From contig CAKQYA010000021.1 of NCBI GenBank assembly GCA_934293005.1, positions 1-42,292 on the forward strand: 42,292 nucleotides of DNA. Reading direction: 5' to 3'. Shown in pieces: positions 1 through 7,257 of this stretch. The stretch is from an uncultured Bacteroidaceae bacterium (GTDB lineage: Bacteria; Bacteroidota; Bacteroidia; Bacteroidales; Bacteroidaceae). Position numbers and translations under genes: made by a program. The notes below the pieces were generated by a model. That model ran no database searches, had not been told where the DNA came from, and saw only the letters and a list, made by a program, of their open reading frames with translations. Each line of letters opens with the position of its first letter. Within the stretch, counting starts at the first letter, position 1.

Positions 1-186
1 CTCCAAAGGAAGGCTTTCTATCTGCTTCCTTAGCTGATAGGCTTTAATGTCTTTGTCTTCAAAGTAACGCCAACCGATTTTGTTGTTCCAAGGGATTCTC
101 CATCGCATTCTGGAGCCCTGCTTTGTGACGTCTTTGATGGCCTCGTAGGTGTTGCCAGTAGCAATCTTTTCGTGAAATATAAACAT
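1..186 (-). CDS. Unknown protein, N-terminal 62 residues, cut by window edge
   Basis: An open frame on the minus strand starts at the ATG at 186-184 and runs off the window at base 1 without a stop, giving 62 residues. It begins MFIFHEKIATGNTYEAIKDV and is basic, with a tryptophan- and arginine-rich stretch around residues 28-42. An in-frame TAA lies 12 bases upstream of the ATG, so this start or a later one is forced. A good leftward promoter lies about 390 bases upstream (580-611), which would leave a long leader. I do not recognise the family. It could be a real gene or a fragment; the intact frame to the edge and protein-like composition favour a real one. Confidence 0.45.
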   Translation of the reverse strand, partial: MFIFHEKIATGNTYEAIKDVTKQGSRMRWRIPWNNKIGWRYFEDKDIKAYQLRKQIESLPLE

Positions 187-200
187 TTTAAACAGGCCTT

Positions 201-218
201 ACTTTTTAAAGTGGGCTC
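201..218. repeat. 18-bp exact repeat, copy 1
   Basis: ACTTTTTAAAGTGGGCTC occurs here and again, same orientation, at 5624-5641. The first 12 bases form a near-palindrome, ACTTT-TT-AAAGT. Flanks differ on both sides. Both copies are in gene-poor sequence. Confidence 0.7.
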
Positions 219-579
219 ATCTTTTAATCTTTGCTGTTTGTGCTTTAGCTCTTTTGATGGCGGCTTATGGTTGTTGATTATGGCATGCTGCCATTTCGGG
301 TGGCTGAAGACGATGGCTCCGCTCGCTCTGCCTTTGCTTTGCCTTCGGGATGCCTTCGGGATGAAAGTCCGTTCCGTCTCGTCTGGGCATGGGTCGGAAG
401 TGGGGAGTAGGTGAGGGCAAACTCCTTCTTGGTGCAGGATTGGATGTGTGAAAGCGTTCATGTGTTAAGTGAAAGGTTAAAAGTTTGAAAGTGGGGTTGA
501 GAAGCAAGCGGATTATTAAATTCTTCACTTTCGACATTTCACTTTTCACCTTCTTGTTCCACTTGCTTGAAATCTGTTG

Positions 580-611
580 CAAAGTTACGGAAAATTTATT
601 TCAAAAGCAAA
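580..611 (-). promoter_or_regulatory. Leftward promoter with Bacteroidota -33/-7 boxes
   Basis: On the minus strand TTTG (611-608) is followed after 20 bases by TAACTTTG (587-580), matching the -33 TTTG and -7 TAnnTTTG consensus of the Bacteroidota primary sigma factor. It points toward the partial gene at 1-186 with a leader near 390 bases. Confidence 0.55.
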
Positions 612-646
612 TGATTGAGAAGAATAATTCAACAAAATCATAGATG

Positions 647-797
647 GTCATTTTCAGTCATTAGTCATTTTGTCATAATCAAAAAAATATCGTGTCAGCA
701 ACTCTATATAATTATATATTAAAATATATATTTATATAGGCGTAATTTCACACTTTTCATTTTCAAAATGACTAAATGACAAATGACCGAAAATGAC
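647..797. repeat. 151-bp concentric inverted-repeat element with AT-rich core
   Basis: The left arm (647-676) carries four GTCAT units starting at 647, 657, 664 and 672. The right arm (768-797) carries four ATGAC units at 768, 776, 783 and 793, so the spacings 10-7-8 are mirrored as 8-7-10. The 30-base arms match 27 of 30 when one is reverse-complemented. Midway lies a second palindrome, 704-739, made almost only of A and T (16 of 18 paired), whose centre coincides with that of the outer arms. No reading frame spans it. It could be a miniature transposon, a protein-binding array or a large hairpin. Confidence 0.75.
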
Positions 798-1416
798 TGA
801 ATCGAGCTATGACTGCACGTATCTTGTTGTCATGCTGTAAGATAGTTTGTCAGTAGAAGTCTTGTTGCAGACTCCACCGACCTGTTTTCGTCCTCGAATC
901 TCGCTCTGCCTGCATGAAATTATGCCTTGACGAACCGATTTATAGCTATTTTCCACAGCGAAAATTTGAGAGTCATGAGGGGAAAAACACAACTTAGTAG
1001 GGTACTTTTAATTCAAAAAACGATAAAACATGCTGAATAACCTATTTCCCATAAATAAAATCGAGAGGGTGCGATTTTGATGAGTCAGAATTAGCCAAGC
1101 CTTGCAATGTGCTGATTAAATGGCAGTTGGCGTTGTTGGCAAGAGCGGTGACAGCCGCCCTTCCATGTGTTTTGTCGTAGGTTGCACACTCTGCTACAAC
1201 CCCTATATTTTGCGCTCCACGGACCTGAAAACGGCATTTCGACAAGCGATTCCACCCAAAATGGTGGCGTAAACGTTGGTTTTGCGTTCGTCACGGAGTG
1301 TGAAGAAACGACGGCTCGACCCTTTTTGCAACATTCCCCAATAAATATAGTTTGTGACTCGGAGCACGCTGATGCGATATTTTAGGCGTGCCGGTCTTGG
1401 CATTTCAACTCATGCA

Positions 1417-1491
1417 GCGAGTGCTCGAAGACATTATTTATGTTTTTTTATCACGACTGGCTTATGATTCGAGAATTTTATCTAAATTTGC
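1417..1491 (+). promoter_or_regulatory. Conserved promoter module (copy 1) with palindromic operator
   Basis: The module begins with the palindrome CGAG-TG-CTCG (1418-1427), continues through ACTGGCTTAT (1456-1465) and ends in a -7 box TAAATTTG (1483-1490). No good -33 TTTG is present, as expected of an activator-dependent promoter. The same 75 bases recur, gap-free, in inverse orientation at 42218-42292 upstream of the DUF4861 gene. By hand count 59 of 75 positions agree, with the final 31 nearly identical. Predicted transcription starts near 1497, 43 bases before the esterase ATG. Confidence 0.75.
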
Positions 1492-1539
1492 AAAGTCAAA
1501 AATACAATCTAAACATTTAGTAAACAAAATCTGATAGGA

Positions 1540-3030
1540 ATGAAAAAGCTAATGACAATGGGCCTGATGATGGCCGCAATGATGATGCATGCCCAGACCG
1601 CACGCAAAATTGAGGTAAAACTCACAGACGACGCTCAGGCTAAGATGACGGTGTATCTTCCAGAAAAGCCTACAGGCAGAGCTGTTGTAGGTGTGCCTGG
1701 CGGCGGCTACTCTGTGCTTTCTAATGGGCATGAAGGGCACGACTGGAGCGATTGGTATAATGGACGTGGTGTAGCTTATGCTGTGGTAGACTATCGTTTG
1801 CCTCATGGCGACAAGACGCTGCCTGTGGGTGACGTGGAGAAGGCCATTGGCATCGTGCGCGACTCATGCAAAGTGTGGAATGTCAATCCGCAGGATGTGG
1901 GCATTATGGGCTTCTCAGCAGGAGGGCATCTGTCGTCGGTTGTGTCTACTATGGCCCCGTATGAGACGAGGCCTAATTTCAGCATACTCTTTTACCCTGT
2001 CATTTCAATGGACCAGAAAGTGTCGCACAAATGGTCTTGCATAAACTTTCTTGGAGAGAATGGAGCGAAAGATCCTGAACAGGTGAAAGCGTATTCCACC
2101 CAGAACGCCGTGAGGCGTCATCTCACTCCTCCTGCAATCATACTGACAGCCAATGACGATCAGGTGGTGCCATTCCTGACCAATGGAATGGAATATTATG
2201 CTGCTATGCGCAGGGCCGGCAACGAATGCGCTGTACATGTGTATCCTACTGGAGGCCATGGTTTTGGCATAAGGAAAAATTATAAATATAACACCCAGAT
2301 GCTTTCGGACCTCGGCAACTGGCTTGATAATCTTGCAGCTCCACGCGAGGATGCTGTCAAGGTTGCATGCATAGGCAACAGCATCACTGACGGCCATGGC
2401 ATAGATATGGCTGAAGAATATGGATATCCAGCTCAATTGCAAAATATGCTTGGTGCCGGCTATTGCGTGAAAAACTTTGGAGTGAGCGCACGCACGATGC
2501 TGAATAAAGGCGACTATCCTTACATGAATGAGCTGGCCTGGCAAGATGCCAAAGCTTTCCGACCTGATGTCGTGGTGATAAAGCTGGGCACCAACGATTC
2601 AAAACCTTACAATTGGAAGCACTCTTCTGAATTCAAACAAGACCTTATGGAAATGATTAAGGCGTTGCGTCCCGACTTGGCAACGGCAAATGGCATGAAA
2701 GCAGCTGCTAAAGCAAAGAAAAAAGCAAAGGCAGGCAAGGCAAATGCTGGCGAAGTTGAAAAACCAATCATCTTCATCTGCACGCCAATACCGGCATTGA
2801 AAGGTGATTGGGGCATAAGCGATTCTACTATTGTCAATGGTGTGATCCCTGTTCAACAAGCGGTTGCGAAGGAATGCGGTCTTGAGGTAATAGACCTTCA
2901 TGCGCTCTTCCCCGGCGAGAAAGACACTATGCTGTGGGATGGCATCCATCCTAATGCCAAAGGAGCCAAGCGCATGGCAACAATCATTGCAAAGCGGGTG
3001 AAAGAAATGACGGATGTGTTGGCAAAATGA
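1540..3030 (+). CDS. Exported two-domain esterase: alpha/beta hydrolase fused to SGNH/GDSL hydrolase
   Basis: The 496-residue product starts with a signal peptide (MKKLMTMGLM, Met-rich, about residues 1-18, ending HAQ). Residues 25-268 form a carboxylesterase-type alpha/beta hydrolase with an oxyanion-loop motif GVPGGGYS (51-58), nucleophile Ser126 in GFSAGG, acid at Asp206 or 207 and His240 in GGHGFG. Residues 272-495 form an SGNH hydrolase with GNS (Ser281), GTND (350-353) and DGIHP (467-471). A lysine/alanine-rich insert occupies about 385-405. Both active sites look intact, so the protein probably removes acetyl or other acyl groups from plant polysaccharide in the periplasm; substrate not deducible from sequence. 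It stands alone, driven by a promoter module shared with the DUF4861 gene at the other end of the window. Confidence 0.85.
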   Translation: MKKLMTMGLMMAAMMMHAQTARKIEVKLTDDAQAKMTVYLPEKPTGRAVVGVPGGGYSVLSNGHEGHDWSDWYNGRGVAYAVVDYRLPHGDKTLPVGDVEKAIGIVRDSCKVWNVNPQDVGIMGFSAGGHLSSVVSTMAPYETRPNFSILFYPVISMDQKVSHKWSCINFLGENGAKDPEQVKAYSTQNAVRRHLTPPAIILTANDDQVVPFLTNGMEYYAAMRRAGNECAVHVYPTGGHGFGIRKNYKYNTQMLSDLGNWLDNLAAPREDAVKVACIGNSITDGHGIDMAEEYGYPAQLQNMLGAGYCVKNFGVSARTMLNKGDYPYMNELAWQDAKAFRPDVVVIKLGTNDSKPYNWKHSSEFKQDLMEMIKALRPDLATANGMKAAAKAKKKAKAGKANAGEVEKPIIFICTPIPALKGDWGISDSTIVNGVIPVQQAVAKECGLEVIDLHALFPGEKDTMLWDGIHPNAKGAKRMATIIAKRVKEMTDVLAK

Positions 3031-3060
3031 ACTTTTCAGCAGTTTTTTAATTGTTGAGGC

Positions 3061-3090
3061 TTTGTATCTCATAGCTTTTGACTAACTTTG
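3061..3090 (+). promoter_or_regulatory. Promoter of rlmD operon
   Basis: TTTG (3061-3064), an 18-base spacer and TAACTTTG (3083-3090). Predicted transcription starts near 3097, downstream of a possible TTG start at 3088, and so rules that start out in favour of the ATG at 3130. Confidence 0.65.
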
Positions 3091-3129
3091 CACCTCATTT
3101 CGAAAATAAATATCAGAAAAAGATACTAT

Positions 3130-4578
3130 ATGGCTCGTAACAAGAAGAAGCAGCTTCCAGTGTTGGAAAACGTGACAATAACTTCATGCGCGGCTGAAGG
3201 CAAGGCGCTGGCTCGTGTTGACGACAAGGTGGTATTTGTTCCATATGTCGTGCCAGGCGATGTGGTTGACCTTCAAGTGAAGAAAAAGAAAAGTTCGTAT
3301 ATGGAGGCTGTGGCTGTGCGCTTCCATGAATATTCGCCTCTGCGTACAGAACCTGTGTGCCGCCACTATGGCGTGTGCGGTGGCTGCAAGTGGCAATGCC
3401 TCAAGTATGAGGAACAGCTCAAGGCCAAACAGCAGCAGATACACGACAATCTCGTGCGCATTGGCAAGGTCGACTTGCCAGAGATGATGCCGATATTGGG
3501 AAGCAAGCATGTCTATGGATACCGCAACAAATTGGAGTTTGGCTTTTCCAACAAGCGTTGGCTTACGGAAGAAGAGGTGAAGGCTGATGTGAAATATGAT
3601 GTGATGGATGCTGTAGGCTTTCACATCTCTGGTGCTTTCGACAAGATTCTCGACATAGAGGAATGTCATCTCATGGACAATATAAATAATGAGATACGTA
3701 ATGACATACGCCACTATGCTCTTGAGAATGGATTGTCATTTTATGACCTCCGTCAGAACAAGGGACTTCTACGCTCGCTTATGATACGCACCAGCAACAC
3801 GGGAGAACTGATGTTTTTGGTTCAGTTTCGCATCGACAGCGATGATGAGCAAAAGCAGGCCGATGCGCTCATGCAGCATCTGGCTGAAACGTTCCCTCAG
3901 ATCACCTCGCTTCTTTACGTCGACAACCATAAGGCCAACGACACGTTTGGCGACCAGGAGATTCATGTGGTGAAGGGCAAAGACTTTATATACGAGACCA
4001 TGGAAGACCTGAAATTCAAGGTCGGGCCAAAATCGTTCTACCAGACAAATACAGAACAAGCTTACGAACTCTATAAGGTGGCTCGCAATTTTGCGGGGCT
4101 CACAGGGAAGGAGCTTGTTTATGACCTTTATACAGGCACTGGCACTATTGCCAACTTTGTGGCTCATCAGGCACGCAAGGTCATTGGCATAGAGTATGTG
4201 CCAGAAGCTATAGAAGACGCAAAGGTCAATTCGGAAATCAACGGATTGGCAAACACTCTTTTCTATGCTGGTGACATGAAGGACATACTCAATAAGGAGT
4301 TTATTGATGAACACGGGAGGCCGGATGTCATCATAACAGATCCGCCACGCGCAGGCATGCATCAGGATGTGATTGACACGATACTCTTTGCTGCGCCAGA
4401 AAGAATCGTATATGTGAGTTGCAACCCTGCCACGCAAGCAAGGGATCTTCAGTTGCTCGATGTGGACTACAAGGTGGTGGCTGTTCAGCCTGTCGACATG
4501 TTCCCCCACACGCAGCATGTGGAGAACGTGGTGCTGCTGGAGAGAAAAGAAGAGGATAATATTAATGGAGAAAAATAA
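3130..4578 (+). CDS. rlmD: 23S rRNA (uracil-C5)-methyltransferase, RlmD/TrmA family
   Basis: A SAM-dependent RNA uracil-5-methyltransferase of 482 residues. Residues 10-65 look like a TRAM RNA-binding domain. Cys77, Cys83, Cys86 and Cys179 match the four iron-sulfur ligands of RumA-type enzymes. The SAM site is in YDLYTGTGTIA (331-341), the DPPRAG motif is at 404-409, catalytic Cys431 lies in VSCNPAT and the general base Glu466 in HVENVVLL. The ATG at 3130 is chosen because the promoter's predicted start lies between it and an upstream in-frame TTG. The next gene starts 6 bases after the stop, so the two are one operon. Assignment to U1939 of 23S rRNA rests on family membership; RlmC or TrmA-like specificity cannot be excluded. 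Confidence 0.92.
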   Translation: MARNKKKQLPVLENVTITSCAAEGKALARVDDKVVFVPYVVPGDVVDLQVKKKKSSYMEAVAVRFHEYSPLRTEPVCRHYGVCGGCKWQCLKYEEQLKAKQQQIHDNLVRIGKVDLPEMMPILGSKHVYGYRNKLEFGFSNKRWLTEEEVKADVKYDVMDAVGFHISGAFDKILDIEECHLMDNINNEIRNDIRHYALENGLSFYDLRQNKGLLRSLMIRTSNTGELMFLVQFRIDSDDEQKQADALMQHLAETFPQITSLLYVDNHKANDTFGDQEIHVVKGKDFIYETMEDLKFKVGPKSFYQTNTEQAYELYKVARNFAGLTGKELVYDLYTGTGTIANFVAHQARKVIGIEYVPEAIEDAKVNSEINGLANTLFYAGDMKDILNKEFIDEHGRPDVIITDPPRAGMHQDVIDTILFAAPERIVYVSCNPATQARDLQLLDVDYKVVAVQPVDMFPHTQHVENVVLLERKEEDNINGEK

Positions 4579-4584
4579 TAGGCA

Positions 4585-5508
4585 ATGAAAATATCGTCAT
4601 TTGACAGGAAAGCAGCTAACACATATACCAATTACCCCGTATCCGAACCGTCGGAACTCATGAAATTCCTTATGGAAAGCATAACGGGCATATCTCGCAC
4701 CAAGGCCAAGGAATTGCTTAGCCAGCGAATGGTGTATGTTGACAAAGAGATAGTGTCGCAATACAATTATCCGTTGCGCAAAGGACAGCTCGTGCAGGTG
4801 GCCAAGAACCGCCATAAGCATGCGTTCCACAGCAAATGGGTGAGGATAGTGTATGAAGATGCTTTCATCATTGTAGTGGACAAAAAAGATGGCATCTTGA
4901 CCAATGTGGTGCCTGGCAAACGCCAAGAGAATGTGAAGGGAATACTTGATGAGTATGTGAAGCGCACAAACCGTTCATTTTCTGTTTGCACGGTGCATCG
5001 TCTTGACAGGGGAACATCTGGCTTGCTCGTGTTTGCTAAGCGGCGAGATATTCAGAAGACTTTTACAGACAATTGGCAGGACATTGTGGTGGATCGCCGC
5101 TATGTGGCTGTGGTGCAGGGAGAGATGGAGAAGGACAGCGGCACAGTGTCTTCGTGGCTTTCTGAGAACCGTATGTTTGTGACTTATTCGAGCGTGTTTG
5201 ACAATGGCGGAAAATACGCTGTGACTAACTACCGCACTTTGAAGCGCAAGAATGGATATTCGCTTGTGGAGCTGAAGCTTGACACTGGCCGAAAAAACCA
5301 GATACGTGTGCACATGCAAGATTTGCATCACCCTATTGTGGGCGACTTTAAGTATGGAAGCGTGGAGGCTGAATATGGCGACCGCGCAAATCCTGTAGGG
5401 CGTATTTGTCTGCATGCTTTCCGTCTTGCATTCAGACACCCAGTCACTGGCGAGTTGATGAAGTTTGAAACTCCTTATCCGCCTGCATTCTCGACACTTC
5501 TGAAATGA
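4585..5508 (+). CDS. RluA-family pseudouridine synthase with S4 domain
   Basis: Isomerises uridine to pseudouridine in rRNA or tRNA. The 307-residue product has an N-terminal S4 RNA-binding domain (about residues 22-75) and a RluA-type catalytic domain from about 85, with catalytic Asp141 in VHRLDRGTSGLLVF and a C-terminal RICLHA...HPVTG segment typical of the family. Six bases separate it from rlmD, which gives a two-gene RNA-modification operon. The precise target uridine cannot be told from sequence. No clear terminator follows; the next 350 bases are non-coding up to rpoD. Confidence 0.9.
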   Translation: MKISSFDRKAANTYTNYPVSEPSELMKFLMESITGISRTKAKELLSQRMVYVDKEIVSQYNYPLRKGQLVQVAKNRHKHAFHSKWVRIVYEDAFIIVVDKKDGILTNVVPGKRQENVKGILDEYVKRTNRSFSVCTVHRLDRGTSGLLVFAKRRDIQKTFTDNWQDIVVDRRYVAVVQGEMEKDSGTVSSWLSENRMFVTYSSVFDNGGKYAVTNYRTLKRKNGYSLVELKLDTGRKNQIRVHMQDLHHPIVGDFKYGSVEAEYGDRANPVGRICLHAFRLAFRHPVTGELMKFETPYPPAFSTLLK

Positions 5509-5623
5509 TGTGTCTTGAATGCCAATGCGTGCTCCATTGATGATGTTCACTTGAAAAAGTCAATTTCACGAAAACGTCATATTGATTGTCTACAAGTTGA
5601 AGGGACAAAGAATATGATTCGTG

Positions 5624-5641
5624 ACTTTTTAAAGTGGGCTC
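5624..5641. repeat. 18-bp exact repeat, copy 2
   Basis: Identical to 201-218, same orientation; flanking bases unrelated. Confidence 0.7.
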
Positions 5642-5828
5642 GTAGATGATGTCCTCAAGATGTCATGTGATGCTGCAGCATGAACATTGCAGATGAAGCA
5701 TAATCAACTTGTCATTTAAGGCTTGGACAAATTAGCTTTTAGAGGTCAAATGCGGGTGTCAGTTGCTTGCATTTGGCCTCTGTTGGGTAAAAAGTGGTTT
5801 TTTTCTTTATTGTTTAAAAAAAAATCCG

Positions 5829-5836
5829 TATCTTTG
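5829..5836 (+). promoter_or_regulatory. -7 box of the rpoD promoter
   Basis: TATCTTTG matches TAnnTTTG. The upstream -33 is weak (TTG at 5810-5812, spacer 16). The predicted leader is only about 15 bases, which favours the ATG at 5858 over upstream starts. Confidence 0.55.
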
Positions 5837-5857
5837 TACGAATTTTGCAAAATTTGT

Positions 5858-6727
5858 ATGAGACAATTAAAAATCACAAAGTCAATCACGAACCGTGAAA
5901 GTGCTTCGTTGGATAAGTACTTGCAAGAGATCGGTCGTGAGGAATTAATCACAGTAGAAGAGGAAGTTGAACTTGCTGCGAAGATTCGCAAGGGCGGTCC
6001 AGAGGGACGCAGGGCGCTTGAGAAACTGACAAGGGCAAACCTGCGTTTTGTGGTGTCTGTTGCAAAGCAGTATCAGAATCAAGGACTAAGCTTGCCCGAC
6101 CTTATCAATGAGGGTAACCTCGGTTTGATCAAGGCCGCAGAGAAATTTGATGAGACGCGCGGCTTTAAGTTTATCAGTTACGCGGTGTGGTGGATTCGTC
6201 AGAGCATCCTTCAGGCTTTGGCTGAGCAGAGCCGTATTGTTCGCTTGCCTCTCAATCAAGTGGGTTCGCTCAATAAGATTGGCAAGGCATTCTCTAAGTT
6301 TGAACAGGAAAACGAACGTCGTCCGTCACCAGAGGAACTGGCTGCGCAGTTGGATTTGCCTGTAGACAAGGTGGCTGACACTATGAAGGTTAGCGGCCGT
6401 CATATAAGTGTGGATGCTCCATTCGTGGAAGGCGAGGACAACAGCCTGCTTGACATATTGTCCAATCCGGATGCTCCATCTGCAGACAAGACCCTTGTGA
6501 CAGAATCGCTGCAGAGAGAAATAGAACGTGCGCTCGACACTCTCACTCCTCGTGAGAAAGAAATCGTAAAGATGTTCTTCGGTCTTGGCGAGTCGGAAAA
6601 GACTCTTGAAGAGATTGGCGAGAAGTTCAATCTCACACGTGAGCGTGTGAGACAAATCAAGGAGAAGGCTATCCGCAGGTTGCGTTCCCAGTCAAAGAGC
6701 CGTCTGCTGAAGACTTATCTTGGTTAA
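5858..6727 (+). CDS. rpoD: Primary RNA polymerase sigma factor
   Basis: Directs RNA polymerase to housekeeping promoters. The 289-residue product has region 1.2 (SLDKYLQEIGREEL), a full region 2 with NLRFVVSVAKQYQ, DLINEGNLGLIKAAEKFD and the -10-reading helix YAVWWIRQSILQALAEQSR, region 3, and region 4 ending in the helix-turn-helix TLEEIGEKFNLTRERVRQIKE. It lacks region 1.1 and the non-conserved insert, the compact form typical of Bacteroidota. MRQLKITKSITNRESASLDK is the usual N-terminus in this phylum, and the promoter position supports that start. It is the factor expected to read the TAnnTTTG promoters seen across the window. Confidence 0.97.
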   Translation: MRQLKITKSITNRESASLDKYLQEIGREELITVEEEVELAAKIRKGGPEGRRALEKLTRANLRFVVSVAKQYQNQGLSLPDLINEGNLGLIKAAEKFDETRGFKFISYAVWWIRQSILQALAEQSRIVRLPLNQVGSLNKIGKAFSKFEQENERRPSPEELAAQLDLPVDKVADTMKVSGRHISVDAPFVEGEDNSLLDILSNPDAPSADKTLVTESLQREIERALDTLTPREKEIVKMFFGLGESEKTLEEIGEKFNLTRERVRQIKEKAIRRLRSQSKSRLLKTYLG

Positions 6728-6764
6728 GTGTAATGTTTGCTTGTGCTATGATGGCTGATTCCGT

Positions 6765-6788
6765 TATTGTGAACGGCATTCGTTCATG
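6765..6788. other. Overlapping small hairpins after rpoD
   Basis: CCGTT/AACGG (6765-6780) and TGAACG/CGTTCA further right share bases, so only one can form at a time. A T-run is lacking. Possibly a weak rpoD terminator. Confidence 0.3.
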
Positions 6789-6817
6789 GCTGGCAGTTTA
6801 ACATCATGACAGGACGA

Positions 6818-7243
6818 ATGAAGAGAAATATATTGTTATGCCTTCTTTCTGTATGCTCGCTTATTGTGTGCGCACAGGAAGAAATGACAGAAACTTCTGT
6901 CAAAGGGAAGGGAAAAGTGTATATGTTTGGCGTGTGCCAACAATTGACAGATACAGTTGTGTACATAACGTCTATCTGTGAGGTTGATAGTGTTGACTTG
7001 GACAAAAAGACATCTTTCCTTCCAATGCGCGCATTCTTTAGCGACCAGCTTGAAGAATATGTGGAAAAGAGCCTTGGCCGCAAGAATCAGACCGCAGCCG
7101 TGTTTTTTTCTGCTAAAAGGAATAAGTTGAGCAAGAAATTATATAAGGTGAAAAAATATTATCTTGACAATGCCAACAACAGGGTGGTTGCGCTTGATGA
7201 AAGCAAGTTTAAGTTTGTCCATCCTTTCGACTTGGTCAAATAA
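6818..7243 (+). CDS. Small exported protein of unknown function
   Basis: A 141-residue product with a clear signal peptide (MKRNILLCLLSVCSLIVCAQ), cleaved about residue 19. The mature part is about 120 residues, mixed alpha/beta in character and lysine-rich (KKLYKVKKYY), with no catalytic motif I recognise. An upstream in-frame ATG at 6806 would add four residues; the start at 6818 gives the more usual signal peptide. The clostripain-like gene begins 14 bases after its stop, so they are probably co-transcribed. Function unknown; being paired with a surface protease suggests an envelope role, which is inference only. Confidence 0.75.
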   Translation: MKRNILLCLLSVCSLIVCAQEEMTETSVKGKGKVYMFGVCQQLTDTVVYITSICEVDSVDLDKKTSFLPMRAFFSDQLEEYVEKSLGRKNQTAAVFFSAKRNKLSKKLYKVKKYYLDNANNRVVALDESKFKFVHPFDLVK

Positions 7244-7257
7244 TCATTTGAAGCCTT

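Larger units (their letters stand above)
187..1539. other. 1.35-kb region without a convincing gene
   Basis: Short open frames on both strands (for example minus 1042-1245 and 1203-1403) overlap one another and have neither family resemblance nor Bacteroidota-like upstream signals. The region holds a leftward promoter (580-611), purine-rich AAGTGAAA and CTTTCACTT runs at 467-560, a 151-bp concentric palindrome (647-797), a small hairpin AAAATCG/CGATTTT at 1057-1078, and the conserved promoter module (1417-1491) of the downstream esterase gene. It may include decayed coding sequence, but I cannot name it. Confidence 0.6.
5509..5857. other. Intergenic region before rpoD
   Basis: No gene is visible. 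It contains the second 18-bp repeat copy (5624-5641) and the rpoD promoter near its right end. An open frame reaching back from rpoD to 5723 exists, but it crosses that promoter and is not thought to be translated. Confidence 0.6.

Noticed and set aside
1042..1403. Minus-strand open frames of 60-70 residues in the left non-coding region
   Set aside because: They overlap in several frames, lack promoters and resemble no family I know.
3088..3129. Upstream TTG start for rlmD
   Set aside because: Lies within the -7 box region, before the predicted transcription start.
6728..6765. Possible decayed copy after rpoD
   Set aside because: Only TGATGGCTGATT (12 bases) matches copy D well; no ends or hairpin.
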